A stretch of 14,862 nt of DNA, taken from contig DZCR01000079.1 in NCBI GenBank assembly GCA_022736495.1, forward strand, positions 1-14,862, read 5' to 3'. The notes below the pieces were generated by a model. It worked only from the letters and a program-made list of their open reading frames with translations. It did no database searches and was not told where the DNA came from. Position 1 is the first letter of the stretch, and every line of letters starts with the position of its first letter. The stretch comes from Desulfobacca acetoxidans (GTDB lineage: Bacteria; Desulfobacterota; Desulfobaccia; Desulfobaccales; 0-14-0-80-60-11). This document shows positions 1 through 7,800 of this stretch, piece after piece. Made by a program: the position numbers and the translations under genes.

Positions 1-41
1 GTAGTTATAGTTTTTTCAATAACTTATAAAATCACTTTAAA

Positions 42-84
42 CGGATTTTGAGTCCCCTGCGTCTACCAATTCCACCACTCCGGC
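42..84 (-). tRNA. tRNA-Leu(CAA), 5' part only; 3' half missing
   Basis: Read on the minus strand from 84, the sequence has a Leu-type acceptor 5' strand (GCCGGAG), a D arm with the GGAATTGGTAGACGC pattern, and an anticodon loop CTCAAAA giving anticodon CAA at 52-50 down to 48. The 5' side of the anticodon stem is GGGGA but the 3' side reads TCCGT, so only the inner three pairs form well. Beyond 42 the sequence turns AT-rich. I find no variable arm, no T-loop (TTCRAAT type) and no acceptor 3' strand down to position 1. A normal tRNA-Leu would need about 40 more bases that pair back to GCCGGAG. This is therefore a broken tRNA, an attachment-site junction of an integrated element, or an assembly join at a contig edge. 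Confidence 0.75.
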
Positions 85-93
85 AACGGTAAT

Positions 94-123
94 ATTTTAG
101 CTTTCTGAAGCAGTATTTGGCAA
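94..123 (-). promoter_or_regulatory. sigma70-like promoter of the tRNA-Leu gene
   Basis: On the minus strand, TTGCCA (123-118) and TAAAAT (99-94) are separated by 18 bases. The -10 ends nine bases before the tRNA 5' end, the usual spacing for a tRNA promoter. This suggests the 5' side of the tRNA is the native chromosomal side and that the foreign or missing part is at positions 1-41. Confidence 0.55.
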
Positions 124-195
124 GTGGGACGACAAAAAAACTATCCCTGGCGCGAAAACCCGAACCTTTTTCAGCTCCCTACTACAGCTAATCTT

Positions 196-215
196 GGCGG
201 GCACGAAGGCCCGCC
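196..215. repeat. GC-rich hairpin (7-bp inverted repeat)
   Basis: GGCGGGC (196-202) pairs perfectly with GCCCGCC (209-215) around a six-base loop. Only three T follow on the plus side, so it is a weak terminator candidate at best. It lies in the non-coding stretch between the Hdr operon end and the tRNA. Confidence 0.4.
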
Positions 216-255
216 TTTCCGAGTCGCGCCCAAGCAATGTTTATGCGGAAGTGGC

Positions 256-279
256 GTTCCCAAGCAGGAGCTTGGGAAC
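256..279. repeat. 10-bp perfect palindromic hairpin, REP/MITE-like
   Basis: GTTCCCAAGC (256-265) and GCTTGGGAAC (270-279) form a perfect 10-bp stem closed by the loop AGGA. Palindromes with this GTTCCCAAGC core are, to my recollection, dispersed non-coding repeats in several bacterial genomes. Only one copy is seen in this window, so the repeat status is inferred. It does not encode anything and has no T-run on either side. Confidence 0.5.
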
Positions 280-287
280 CTGGGTAT

Positions 288-317
288 AAAAAAGGGAGCC
301 CAGGGCTCTCCTTTTTT
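288..317. terminator. Bidirectional rho-independent terminator
   Basis: AAAAAAGG-GAGCC, a CAG loop, then GGCTC-(T bulge)-CC-TTTTTT form a long stem with six A on one side and six T on the other. Either strand therefore shows a GC-rich hairpin followed by a T-run. On the minus strand it lies about 140 bases past the stop of the last gene of the hdrA-mvhD operon and is the best end point for that transcript. It would also stop read-through toward the tRNA. Confidence 0.75.
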
Positions 318-455
318 GTGTGGTGGGTGGGACGCACCCTATACTCAGGCGACCTGCCGAATCGCCTCTACCAGGGTTTGGGTGAGGGCTTAGATATCCA
401 CAGGTGAGACGCCTGTGCCACCTCTTGGCGTCTCCCCCAATTCCTTTTCTTAGCT
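318..455. other. Non-coding 3' region with small inverted repeats
   Basis: No gene is recognisable here. Several short inverted repeats are present: AGGCGA/TCGCCT (347-352 with 362-367), CACAGG/CCTGTG (399-404 with 412-417) and GAGACGCC/GGCGTCTC (406-413 with 427-434). The last two are mutually exclusive. They fall in the expected 3' untranslated part of the minus-strand operon before the terminator at 288-317 and may be processing or stability elements. That role is inferred. Confidence 0.35.
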
Positions 456-917
456 TTAGCCTTCGGCGGCTTTGGGTTGGCTGGCGAGCCAGGCCGCGCG
501 TTCCTCAGGTTTAGTGGGGCTGGGGCCCAACCTTAAGGCCCGCTCCACCATTTCCTTGGCCAGGGCGGCGAATTTCGGCCCTTCCGAGGAGGACAGGTTG
601 AACATCTCTAGGCGTTCCGGTTCCAGTCCCATGGGGACGAGATCCTTTTTCACCTTGTTGACCCGCTTTTTGGCCCGGATGTTTCCCATAAGATAATGGC
701 ACTCGCCCTCCAGGCAGCCTGCCACAAAGACGGCATCGGCTCCGGCCTCGAAGGCCTTGAGCAAGTGGATGATGTCCACCCGTCCGGTGCAGGGCAACAG
801 GAGGACCTTGATATCCGGGGGGTATTGGAGCCGCATCGAACCTGCCAGGTCCGCAGCGCTGTATGCTCAGTAGCGGCAACAAAAGCCGATGATTTTAGGA
901 GACCATGCAGCAGTCAT
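456..917 (-). CDS. mvhD: MvhD-type electron-transfer subunit, selenoprotein (Sec17)
   Basis: This is a 153-residue small iron-sulfur protein of the MvhD/FrhD 'hydrogenase iron-sulfur subunit' family. That family passes electrons between a partner enzyme and HdrA through a [2Fe-2S] cluster in the cytoplasm. The start at 917 has an AGGAGGAG ribosome site in the 14-base gap after the upstream hdrA. An in-frame TGA at 869-867 encodes residue 17, inside G-F-C-C-R-Y-U-A-Y-S-A-A-D, exactly where the paralogue at 4012-4770 has the second Cys of C-N-W-C. Translation resumes in frame with family motifs: YPPDIKVLLLPCTGRVD (C43), KAFEAGADAVFVAGC (C68) and EGECHY (C73). A hairpin at 853-837 fits a bacterial SECIS. 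A gene caller ignoring Sec would start at Met28 and lose the first cluster motif. The family and operon place are firm. Sec insertion is strongly supported but depends on sel genes elsewhere. BamF of class II benzoyl-CoA reductase is a related alternative identity. Confidence 0.88.
837..853 (-). promoter_or_regulatory. Putative bacterial SECIS hairpin for UGA at 869-867
   Basis: On the minus strand CGGACCT (853-847) pairs with AGGTTCG (843-837), seven pairs including one G-U, closed by the loop GGC. The loop begins after 20 bases following the UGA. Bacterial SECIS elements lie just downstream of UGA inside the coding region, with a small apical loop having G in its first positions about 16-37 bases away. 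This hairpin meets those rules. Confidence 0.7.
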
Positions 918-931
918 AACTCCTCCTCTTG

Positions 932-3900
932 TTATCCCGCAGCCAGAGCCTCTTCCTGGGCAATGATCTGGGAGTCTGTGAAGTTTTTCAAGGTAATGGC
1001 TTTGGCCGGGCACTCCGAGGGACACACGCCGCAACCCTGGCACTTGGCCGGATCAATGTAGGCCGCATCCACGGTGTAATCAATGACCGGGACGTTGAAG
1101 GGGCAGACCCGCACGCAGGTGAGGCACACGGCGCACTTGTCCTGATCCACTACCGCCACGATACCGCCCACTTCCACGACGCTCTTGGCCAGGACGGTGG
1201 CGGCCCGGCCTGCGGCCGCCTTGGCCTGGGCGATGGTTTCATCGATGGGCTTGGGATAATGGGCCAGCCCCGCCAAGAAGAGGCCGTCGGAGGGCAGATC
1301 CACCGGGCGCAGCTTGGCATGGGCCTCGTTGAGGAAGCCCTCGGCGTTCCGGGGCACCTTGAAGATTTCGCCGATGTCTTCCACCGGGTTGGGCAGCACC
1401 GCAGAAGCCAGGGCCAGCAGGTCTGGTTGCAGAACCACCGGCCGGTCCAGAATGGCATCTGTAATGGTCAGCTGGAGCTTGCCGTCGGGCGTCTGTTCCA
1501 CCTGAGGCTTGCTGTCCAGATCGAAGCGGATGAACATGACCCCCAGTTCCCGGGCCCTTTTGTAGAGCAGTTCCTTATCCCCGTAGGTGCGTAAATCGCG
1601 ATACAAGATGAATACATCCAGATTGGGGTTGAGCTCTTTTAGTTCGATAGCGCTTTCCACCGAATGGGTGCAGCACAGGCGGCTGCAGTAAGGGCGCTCG
1701 GGTTCCCGGGAGCCGACGCACTGAATGAAGACCGCCTCCTGGGCCTCCTTAATCTTGGGGTCTTTGGCGGCGATGAGCTTATCGATTTCAAAGAGCGTCA
1801 TGACTTTGGGGTTGGCGCCGTACAAATACTCTTCCGGCTTATAAGGCTGACCGCCCGTGGCCATAATGGTGGCGCCGTGGTCCAACTGACGCTCACCTTT
1901 GGGTGTCTGGACGACAGAAGCGAAGTTGCCGATGAAGCCGCTGGTATCTTTAACTGTGGAGTTAAATATGATTTCGATGTTGGCGTGCGTCTCCACCTTT
2001 TTGATCAGCTCTTCCAGATAGCCGCGATAATTGTAGCCCCGGGCGCTGGTCACCAGGTTCCAGGCCTGACCGCCCAATTTATCGCCCTTTTCTACCAGAT
2101 AGGCCTGAAAGCCCATGTCGGCGACGGAGAGGGCCGCTTCCATGCCGGCGACTCCGCCGCCGATGACCAGGGCGGCTTTGGTGATCGGAAAGGCCTGCTT
2201 GTGCAAGGGTTCCAGCATTACCACCCGGGCCACCGCGCCCCGGATCAGGTCCTTGGCTTTTTCCAGGGCTTTTTCCGGCTCATGCATGTGCACCCAGGAG
2301 TCCTGGTCCCGGATATTGGCCATCTCGAAGAGGTAGGGGTTGAGGCCCGCCTCCCGGACGGTCTCCTGGAACATGGGCATGTGGGTCCGGGGGCTGCAAG
2401 ACGCCACTACCACCCGGTTGAGCTTGTGCTCCTTGATGAAATTCAGAATTTTGCCCTGGGTGTCAGTGGAGCAGGTAAACAGGTTCTGGTCGGCCACCGT
2501 CACCCCCGGCAGGGTGGCCACGTATTCGGTGAGGACCGGGACGTTGATCACGCCCCCGATATTAATGCCGCAGTTGCAGACGAAGACGCCGACCCGAGGC
2601 TCTTGGCCCTCGACGTCCTGCTCCGGCGGCAGTTCTTTGACCTTCAGTTCGGTGCCCCGGGCCGGGGCCAACAGTTCGCCCGCAGCCGCGGCGGCGGCCG
2701 AGGCCTCCATCACCGACTGGGGGATATCCTTGGGACCTTGAAACGCCCCGCAGACAAAGACCCCCGGCCTATTGGTGGTCACCGGCGCAAAAGGCGAAGT
2801 CCAGGCAAAATGTGTTTCCGGCTGGATTTCAACTCCCAGTTTATCGGCCAGTTGCATGGTCTGGGAAGAGACTTCCAGGCCGCAGGAGAGGACCACCAGA
2901 TGGAATTCTTCCACGTTGACAGTCCCATCTTCCGACAGATAGCGGACGTGGATATTGCCGGTCTCATGATCGGGATCCAGACTGTGAATCCGAGAACGGA
3001 TAAAGCGCACGCCGCTTTCCTGTTCGGCCCGCCAGTAATACTTCTCAAAATCCTTCCCATGGGTGCGCATGTCCATGAAGAAAATGGTGGTATCCAGGTT
3101 GTATTCCTTGCAATGCTCCTTGGCGATGACCGCCTGCTTGATGGCGTACATGCAGCACACCGAAGAGCAGTAAGGATTGGTTTTTTCATCCCGGGAGCCC
3201 ACACATTGCAGCCAGGCGATCTTGGTAGGTTCATCCCGGTCGTAGGGGCGCATGACATGGCCCTGGAACGGCCCGGTGGCGCTCAAGATGCGCTCAAATT
3301 CCATACTGCTGACGATATTGGGAGATTCGCTGTATTCATAACCAGGCAGGCGACGGGGATCGAAGAGGGTGAAGCCTGGGGCCAAAACCACCGCGCCCAC
3401 CGCCAACTCGCGTTCCCTCACCTCATCGTCGTACTTGACAGCCTTGGCCAGGCAGACTTTCTCGCACAGGCCGCAGCCGATACAGACGTCTCGGTCGATG
3501 GCGTAGGCCAGGGGCACCGCCTGGGGATATCGGATATAGGTGGCGGTCCGGCGATCCAGGCCATAATTGAATTCATTCACCGCCTTGACCGGGCAGGTCT
3601 GCCGGCAGACGCCGCAGCCGGTACACTTCTTTAAGTCGATGTAACGGGGATAATTTTTTAAAACTGCTTTAAAATTTCCCGCTTCCCCGGTGAGGGAGTC
3701 CAGCTCCGAATTGGTGATGGTTTCAATATCGATGTGGCGGGCCACCTCCACCAGCTTGGGGGAGACAATGCACATGGAACAGTCGTTGGTGGGGAAGGTC
3801 TTGTCCAGTTGGGCCATTACGCCGCCGATGGTAGGGGAGCGATCCACCAGGTAGACCTTGATCCCGGCATTGGCCAGGTCCAGGGAGGCCTGCATCCCGG

Positions 3901-3958
3901 CAATCCCGCCGCCTAATACCAGGGCAGCCCCGACTTTTTTATTATCTTGCTGCGTCAT
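932..3958 (-). CDS. hdrA: HdrA-like FAD/iron-sulfur protein, double-length
   Basis: This 1008-residue flavin and iron-sulfur protein is related to heterodisulfide reductase subunit A, the flavin-bearing hub of electron bifurcation. Residues 1-440 form an HdrA/QmoA-like half: FAD motif GGGIAG at 17-22, CSMC in DKTFPTNDC at 52-63, ferredoxin motifs at 112-123 (C-x2-C-x2-C-x3-C) and 159-169, and QCVGSR at 251 with YCSSVCC. Residues 455-1008 form a fuller HdrA: VCNCGINIGG at 460, ASCSPRTH at 519, a second FAD motif GGGVAG at 600, QCVGSR at 747, and two C-terminal ferredoxin motifs at 942-952 and 973-983. I choose ATG at 3958, preceded by GAGGAA, over an in-frame TTG six codons upstream. It follows the mvhD at 4012-4770 by 53 bases, with a short CCCC/GGGG hairpin (3999-4010) between, and precedes the Sec17 mvhD by 14 bases. 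BamE-type proteins are a possible specific identity. No HdrB/C lies in the window. Confidence 0.9.
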   Translation of the reverse strand: MTQQDNKKVGAALVLGGGIAGMQASLDLANAGIKVYLVDRSPTIGGVMAQLDKTFPTNDCSMCIVSPKLVEVARHIDIETITNSELDSLTGEAGNFKAVLKNYPRYIDLKKCTGCGVCRQTCPVKAVNEFNYGLDRRTATYIRYPQAVPLAYAIDRDVCIGCGLCEKVCLAKAVKYDDEVRERELAVGAVVLAPGFTLFDPRRLPGYEYSESPNIVSSMEFERILSATGPFQGHVMRPYDRDEPTKIAWLQCVGSRDEKTNPYCSSVCCMYAIKQAVIAKEHCKEYNLDTTIFFMDMRTHGKDFEKYYWRAEQESGVRFIRSRIHSLDPDHETGNIHVRYLSEDGTVNVEEFHLVVLSCGLEVSSQTMQLADKLGVEIQPETHFAWTSPFAPVTTNRPGVFVCGAFQGPKDIPQSVMEASAAAAAAGELLAPARGTELKVKELPPEQDVEGQEPRVGVFVCNCGINIGGVINVPVLTEYVATLPGVTVADQNLFTCSTDTQGKILNFIKEHKLNRVVVASCSPRTHMPMFQETVREAGLNPYLFEMANIRDQDSWVHMHEPEKALEKAKDLIRGAVARVVMLEPLHKQAFPITKAALVIGGGVAGMEAALSVADMGFQAYLVEKGDKLGGQAWNLVTSARGYNYRGYLEELIKKVETHANIEIIFNSTVKDTSGFIGNFASVVQTPKGERQLDHGATIMATGGQPYKPEEYLYGANPKVMTLFEIDKLIAAKDPKIKEAQEAVFIQCVGSREPERPYCSRLCCTHSVESAIELKELNPNLDVFILYRDLRTYGDKELLYKRARELGVMFIRFDLDSKPQVEQTPDGKLQLTITDAILDRPVVLQPDLLALASAVLPNPVEDIGEIFKVPRNAEGFLNEAHAKLRPVDLPSDGLFLAGLAHYPKPIDETIAQAKAAAGRAATVLAKSVVEVGGIVAVVDQDKCAVCLTCVRVCPFNVPVIDYTVDAAYIDPAKCQGCGVCPSECPAKAITLKNFTDSQIIAQEEALAAG

Positions 3959-4011
3959 ATGTTGTTCCTCTTCCAAAGAATTATTGGCAGGCGAATTTCC
4001 CCTAAAGGGGG

Positions 4012-4770
4012 TTAGGCCGCCAGGACGCCAAATTTGGGACTGTGGCCCTCATGCCCCATGATGCTCACCAGGGAAATTTTTTCCAGGTCATTCAAACGCA
4101 AGGAGATGGTGTAGATGGGCAAGCCGGTTAAGGTCGCGATCTGCCGCACGGTTTTAGGCCCGGCTTTCAAAGCCGCATAGATCAGGCCCCGATAGTACTC
4201 CTCTTTGGCGGCAGATTTCAGCATCTCCTCGTAAGTGGCGGGGTCCAGCCGGTCATGATAGACATTTTCCCGCTCGGTGAGTTGACGCTGCATGCCCAAA
4301 AGCCATCTGAGATCAGCGCTGTCGATGGCCCGGCTCACTGCCGCAATTTGTAGCGCCATCTTGTCGCGATCCAGGGGGCCCAATTTTTGCACCACTTCGG
4401 TGAGCTGAGTGACATACTCGGCAAATTGCTGGCCCTCGGTGGCGCTGACCCAGCGGACCTGCAGGCGATCCTGGCCAATACCCGAGATTTCCAACAGATA
4501 GCGCACCAGATCCATCCTTTTGCCCGCATAGATATTACCTTCCAGGTAATGGCAGTCTCCAGGATGTCAGCCAAAGACAAAGACCCCATCATAATCCTTT
4601 TCCAGGGCTTTCATGACATACATGGGGTCTACCCGGCCGGTGCACATGGTGCGCATAATGCGCAGGTTGGCAGGATACTGAAACCGGGCGATCCCCGCGG
4701 TATCGGCCCCGGCATAGGCGCACCAATTGCAGAGAAAGCCCATGATTTTCGGCTCGAATTCGTTGCTCAT
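4012..4770 (-). CDS. mvhD: MvhD-type subunit with C-terminal extension, selenoprotein (Sec68)
   Basis: This 252-residue protein has an MvhD core at residues 1 to about 133. The start at 4770 has AAAGGAG eight bases upstream. An in-frame ATG 16 codons earlier lacks such a site. Motifs are FLCNWCAYAGAD (C14, C17), RTMCTGRVD (C43), then D-G-V-F-V-F-G-U-H-P-G-D-C-H-Y. The TGA at 4569-4567 stands for residue 68, a position that is Cys in the paralogue and in the family (G-C-H-P-G-D-C-H-Y type). The reading frame continues without another stop to 4012. A strong hairpin at 4550-4534 acts as a candidate SECIS. Residues about 188-245 (after EEYYRGLIYAAL) look like a winged-helix fold, with TVRQIATLTGLPIYTISLRL as helix-turn-helix. 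Canonical MvhD is about 140 residues and lacks this. It sits between the two hdrA genes, 96 bases after the fusion hdrA. It probably docks on HdrA and carries electrons to or from an unseen partner. Confidence 0.88.
4534..4550 (-). promoter_or_regulatory. Putative bacterial SECIS hairpin for UGA at 4569-4567
   Basis: On the minus strand ATTACCT (4550-4544) pairs perfectly with AGGTAAT (4540-4534) around the loop GGA. The loop starts after 23 bases following UGA. Stem length, loop size, the GG at the loop start and the spacing match the bacterial SECIS rule. They also match the hairpin in the sister gene, which shares the ACCT-GG-N-AGGT tip although the coding context differs. Confidence 0.75.
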
Positions 4771-4866
4771 CAACCGACTCCTTTTATACTTATTGCCAAA
4801 AGTTTTTTCTCTCTCCACGGCGAAAAGGCGGGATGCGCTCGCTTTCCGGCTAGGGACTCAGTCCTC

Positions 4867-7800
4867 TTAAGCAGCCTTGTGAATGTAAGCCAGAATCTGC
4901 TTATCCCGGAAATGGGCCATGTCGATGGCCCGCTGGGGGCAACCCGCCGCGCAGATACCGCAGCCCTTGCACAGAGCGGAGATGTTTTCCGCCCGCCAGC
5001 CTTTGCCCGCCACCTCCACCAGCTTTATGGCCCCGAAGGGACAACTGGCCTCGCACAGGCCGCAGCCGATGCACTTGGACTGGTCCACCATGGAGACGAT
5101 GGGTTCTACCTCCACCTGCTCCTGGGCCAGGATGGTGGCGGCCCGGCCTGCCGCGGCCTTGGCCTGGGCGATGGACTCATCTACGGGTTTGGGATAATGG
5201 GCCAGACCTGCCAAAAAGATGCCGTCGGTGGCGAAATCCACCGGCCGCAGCTTGGCGTGGGCCTCGGCAAAGAACCCCTCGGCGTTGCGGGACACCTTGA
5301 ACAACTCCCCCAACTCTTCGGTGGGATTGGGCAACACCGCCCCTGCCAGGGCCAGCACATCGGGCTTTAAGACCACGGGGCGATCCAGGATGGGATCGGT
5401 GATGGTCAGTTTAAGCGTACCGTCGGCCGTCTGTTCCACCTGGGGCTTGCCGTCCAGGTCGAAGCGAAAGAACATGACCCCCAATTCCCGGGCCTCTTTA
5501 TAGAGCAGTTCCTTTTCTCCGTAGGTGCGCAGATCCCGGTAGAGGATGAAGACATCCATATTGGGATTGAGTTTTTTCAGTTCGATGGCGCTTTCCACCG
5601 AATGGGTGCAGCAAACCCGGCTGCAGTAAGGCCGCTGGGGTTCCCGGGAGCCCACGCACTGGATAAAAGCCACCTGCTGGGCGCCGGTCACCTTGGCGTC
5701 TTTGGCATTGATGAGCTTATCAATCTCAAAGAGCGTCATGACGTTGGGGTTGGCGCCGTACAGATATTCCTCGGGTTTGTATGGCTGACCGCCAGTGGCC
5801 ATAATGGTCACCCCGTGCTCGAGGCGCCGTTCGCCCTGCGGGGTCGCCACCATGGTGGCGAAATTGCCGATGAACCCGCTGAAGTCTTTGACGGTGGAGT
5901 TGAACAGGATCTCGACGTTGGGATTAGCCTCCACCTTCTTGATCAGGTCATCCAGGTAGCCCTGGTAATCATAGCCGCGAGAGCTGACCACCAGGTTCCG
6001 GGCCTGACCGCCCAGGGTGTCGCCCTTTTCCACCACGTAGGACGTGAAGCCCATGTCGGCGATGGACAAGGCTGCTTCCATGCCGGCGACGCCGCCGCCG
6101 ATCACCAGGGCGGCCTTGGTTACCGGGAAGGTCATCTTCTCCAGCGGCTCCAGTTGGGTGACCCGGGCCACGGCCATCTGCACCAGTTCCTTGGCCTTCT
6201 CCAGGGCTTTTTCAGGCTCGTGCATGTGGACCCAGGAGTCCTGGTCCCGGATGTTGGCCATGTCAAAGAGATAGGGATTGAGCCCGGCCTGCTGGAGGGT
6301 TTCCATGAACAAGGGAGCATGGGTACGGGGACTGCACGAGGCCACCACCACCCGGTTGAGCTTGTTCTCTTTAATGGCGTTCAGGATCTTGTCCTGGGTG
6401 TCGGCGGAGCAGGTAAACAGGTTCTGGTCGGCCAGGGCTACTCCCGGCAGGGTGGCCACGAATTCGGTAAGTTTCGGGATGTTGATGACCCCGCCGATAT
6501 TGATCCCGCAGTTGCAGACAAAGACGCCGACCCTGGGTTCCTGGCCGGTGACGTTGATCTCCGGCGGCAGTTCCGGCACCTTGATGGCGGTGCCCCGGGC
6601 GGCGTTCAGGAGTTCGCCCGCGGCTGCCGCCGCGGCCGAGGCCTCCATGACCGATTGGGGAATGTCCTTGGGGCCCTGAAAGGAGCCGCAGACATACACC
6701 CCGGGTTTATTGGTGTTGACCGGGGTAAAGACTGAGGTGTTGGCAAAGTGGGTGTCGGGCTTGACTTCGACCCCCAAGTCTTTCGCCAGCCGCAGGGCTT
6801 CGGGGGAGGATTCCAGACCCACCGACAAGACCACCATGTCAAAGGTTTCCACCTTCAACTCGCCTTTTTCCGTAAGGTAGCGGATGGCCACATCCGAGGT
6901 CCCCGGCACCGGATCGATGCTGTGGACCCGGGAGCGCAGGAAGCGAACGCCGTGTTCCTCCTCGGCCCGCCAGTAATATTTCTCGAAGTCTTTGCCATGG
7001 GTGCGCATGTCCATGAAGAAGATGGCGGCGTCCAGGGGGTCCTTGCTGTGCTCCTTGGCGATGACCGCCTGCTTGATGGCGTACATGCAGCAGACCGCGG
7101 AACAGTAGCTGTTGTCGCAGTGGCGCATATCCCGGGAGCCCACGCACTGCAGCCAGGCGATGCGCTTGGGCTCGGCGTGGTCCGAAGGCCGCACCAGGTG
7201 GCCGGCAAAGGGACCCGAGGCGCTCAAGATGCGCTCGAACTCCAGGCTGCTGACCACGTTGGGATATTGGGCGTAATGGTAGGCCTCGTATTTCTTGGGA
7301 TCAAAGGCCTGGAAGCCCGGCGACATGATGACCGCGCCCACCTCTATCTCCAGTTGTTCCGGTCTCAGTTCATGGGCTATGGCTCCGGCCTGGCAGGCCG
7401 CCACGCACTGCATGCATTCGGAACAAATGCCGCAGTTGATGCAGCGGTCGGCTTCGGCCACGGCTTCCGCTTCCGTTAGGCCCAGGTTGATCTCGTTGAA
7501 GCTTTTGATCCACTCTTCCACCGGCTGGGTGGGCATGGCGGCCCGGGGCCGCCTCAAAGCGTTGGCCGGGATGGGGTTCCAGCGGCCTTGGTCCTTGGGG
7601 ATGGGTTTTAACGGGAACTCCCGGCCGGCCTTCAGGTCCTTACCGGACAGAAAGCGGTCGATGGAGATGGCCGCTTCCCGGCCCGCAGCCACCGCGGCGA
7701 TGGCGATCCAGGGGCCGGTCTCCACGTCACCGCCGGCAAACACGCCGGTAACCGAGGTCTCCTTGGTGGCCGGGTCACACTCGATGAGACCCCGGGACGT

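Noticed and set aside
1..48. Group I intron in the tRNA-Leu gene
   Set aside because: Known tRNA-Leu introns interrupt the anticodon itself after a U. Here the anticodon loop is complete and the break is in the 3' stem, and only about 40 bases are available, too few to see an intron core.
1664..3634. A 656-codon open frame on the plus strand, and similar long frames at 5602-6735, 4387-5370 and 12300-13364
   Set aside because: They lie exactly opposite the HdrA and Kor genes. Their products are rich in Gly/His/Asp without family motifs, and they arise from GC-rich codon use of the real minus-strand genes.
3959..3976. TTG start six codons upstream for the 1008-residue HdrA
   Set aside because: The ATG at 3958 has GAGGAA at the right distance. 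The TTG would use a poorer site and add a short polar tail not in the paralogue.
456..4770. The two mvhD genes as pseudogenes broken by stop codons
   Set aside because: Only one TGA occurs in each, both exactly at conserved Cys positions. The frames stay intact and in-family on both sides, and each has a SECIS-like hairpin. Decay would not place both stops this way.
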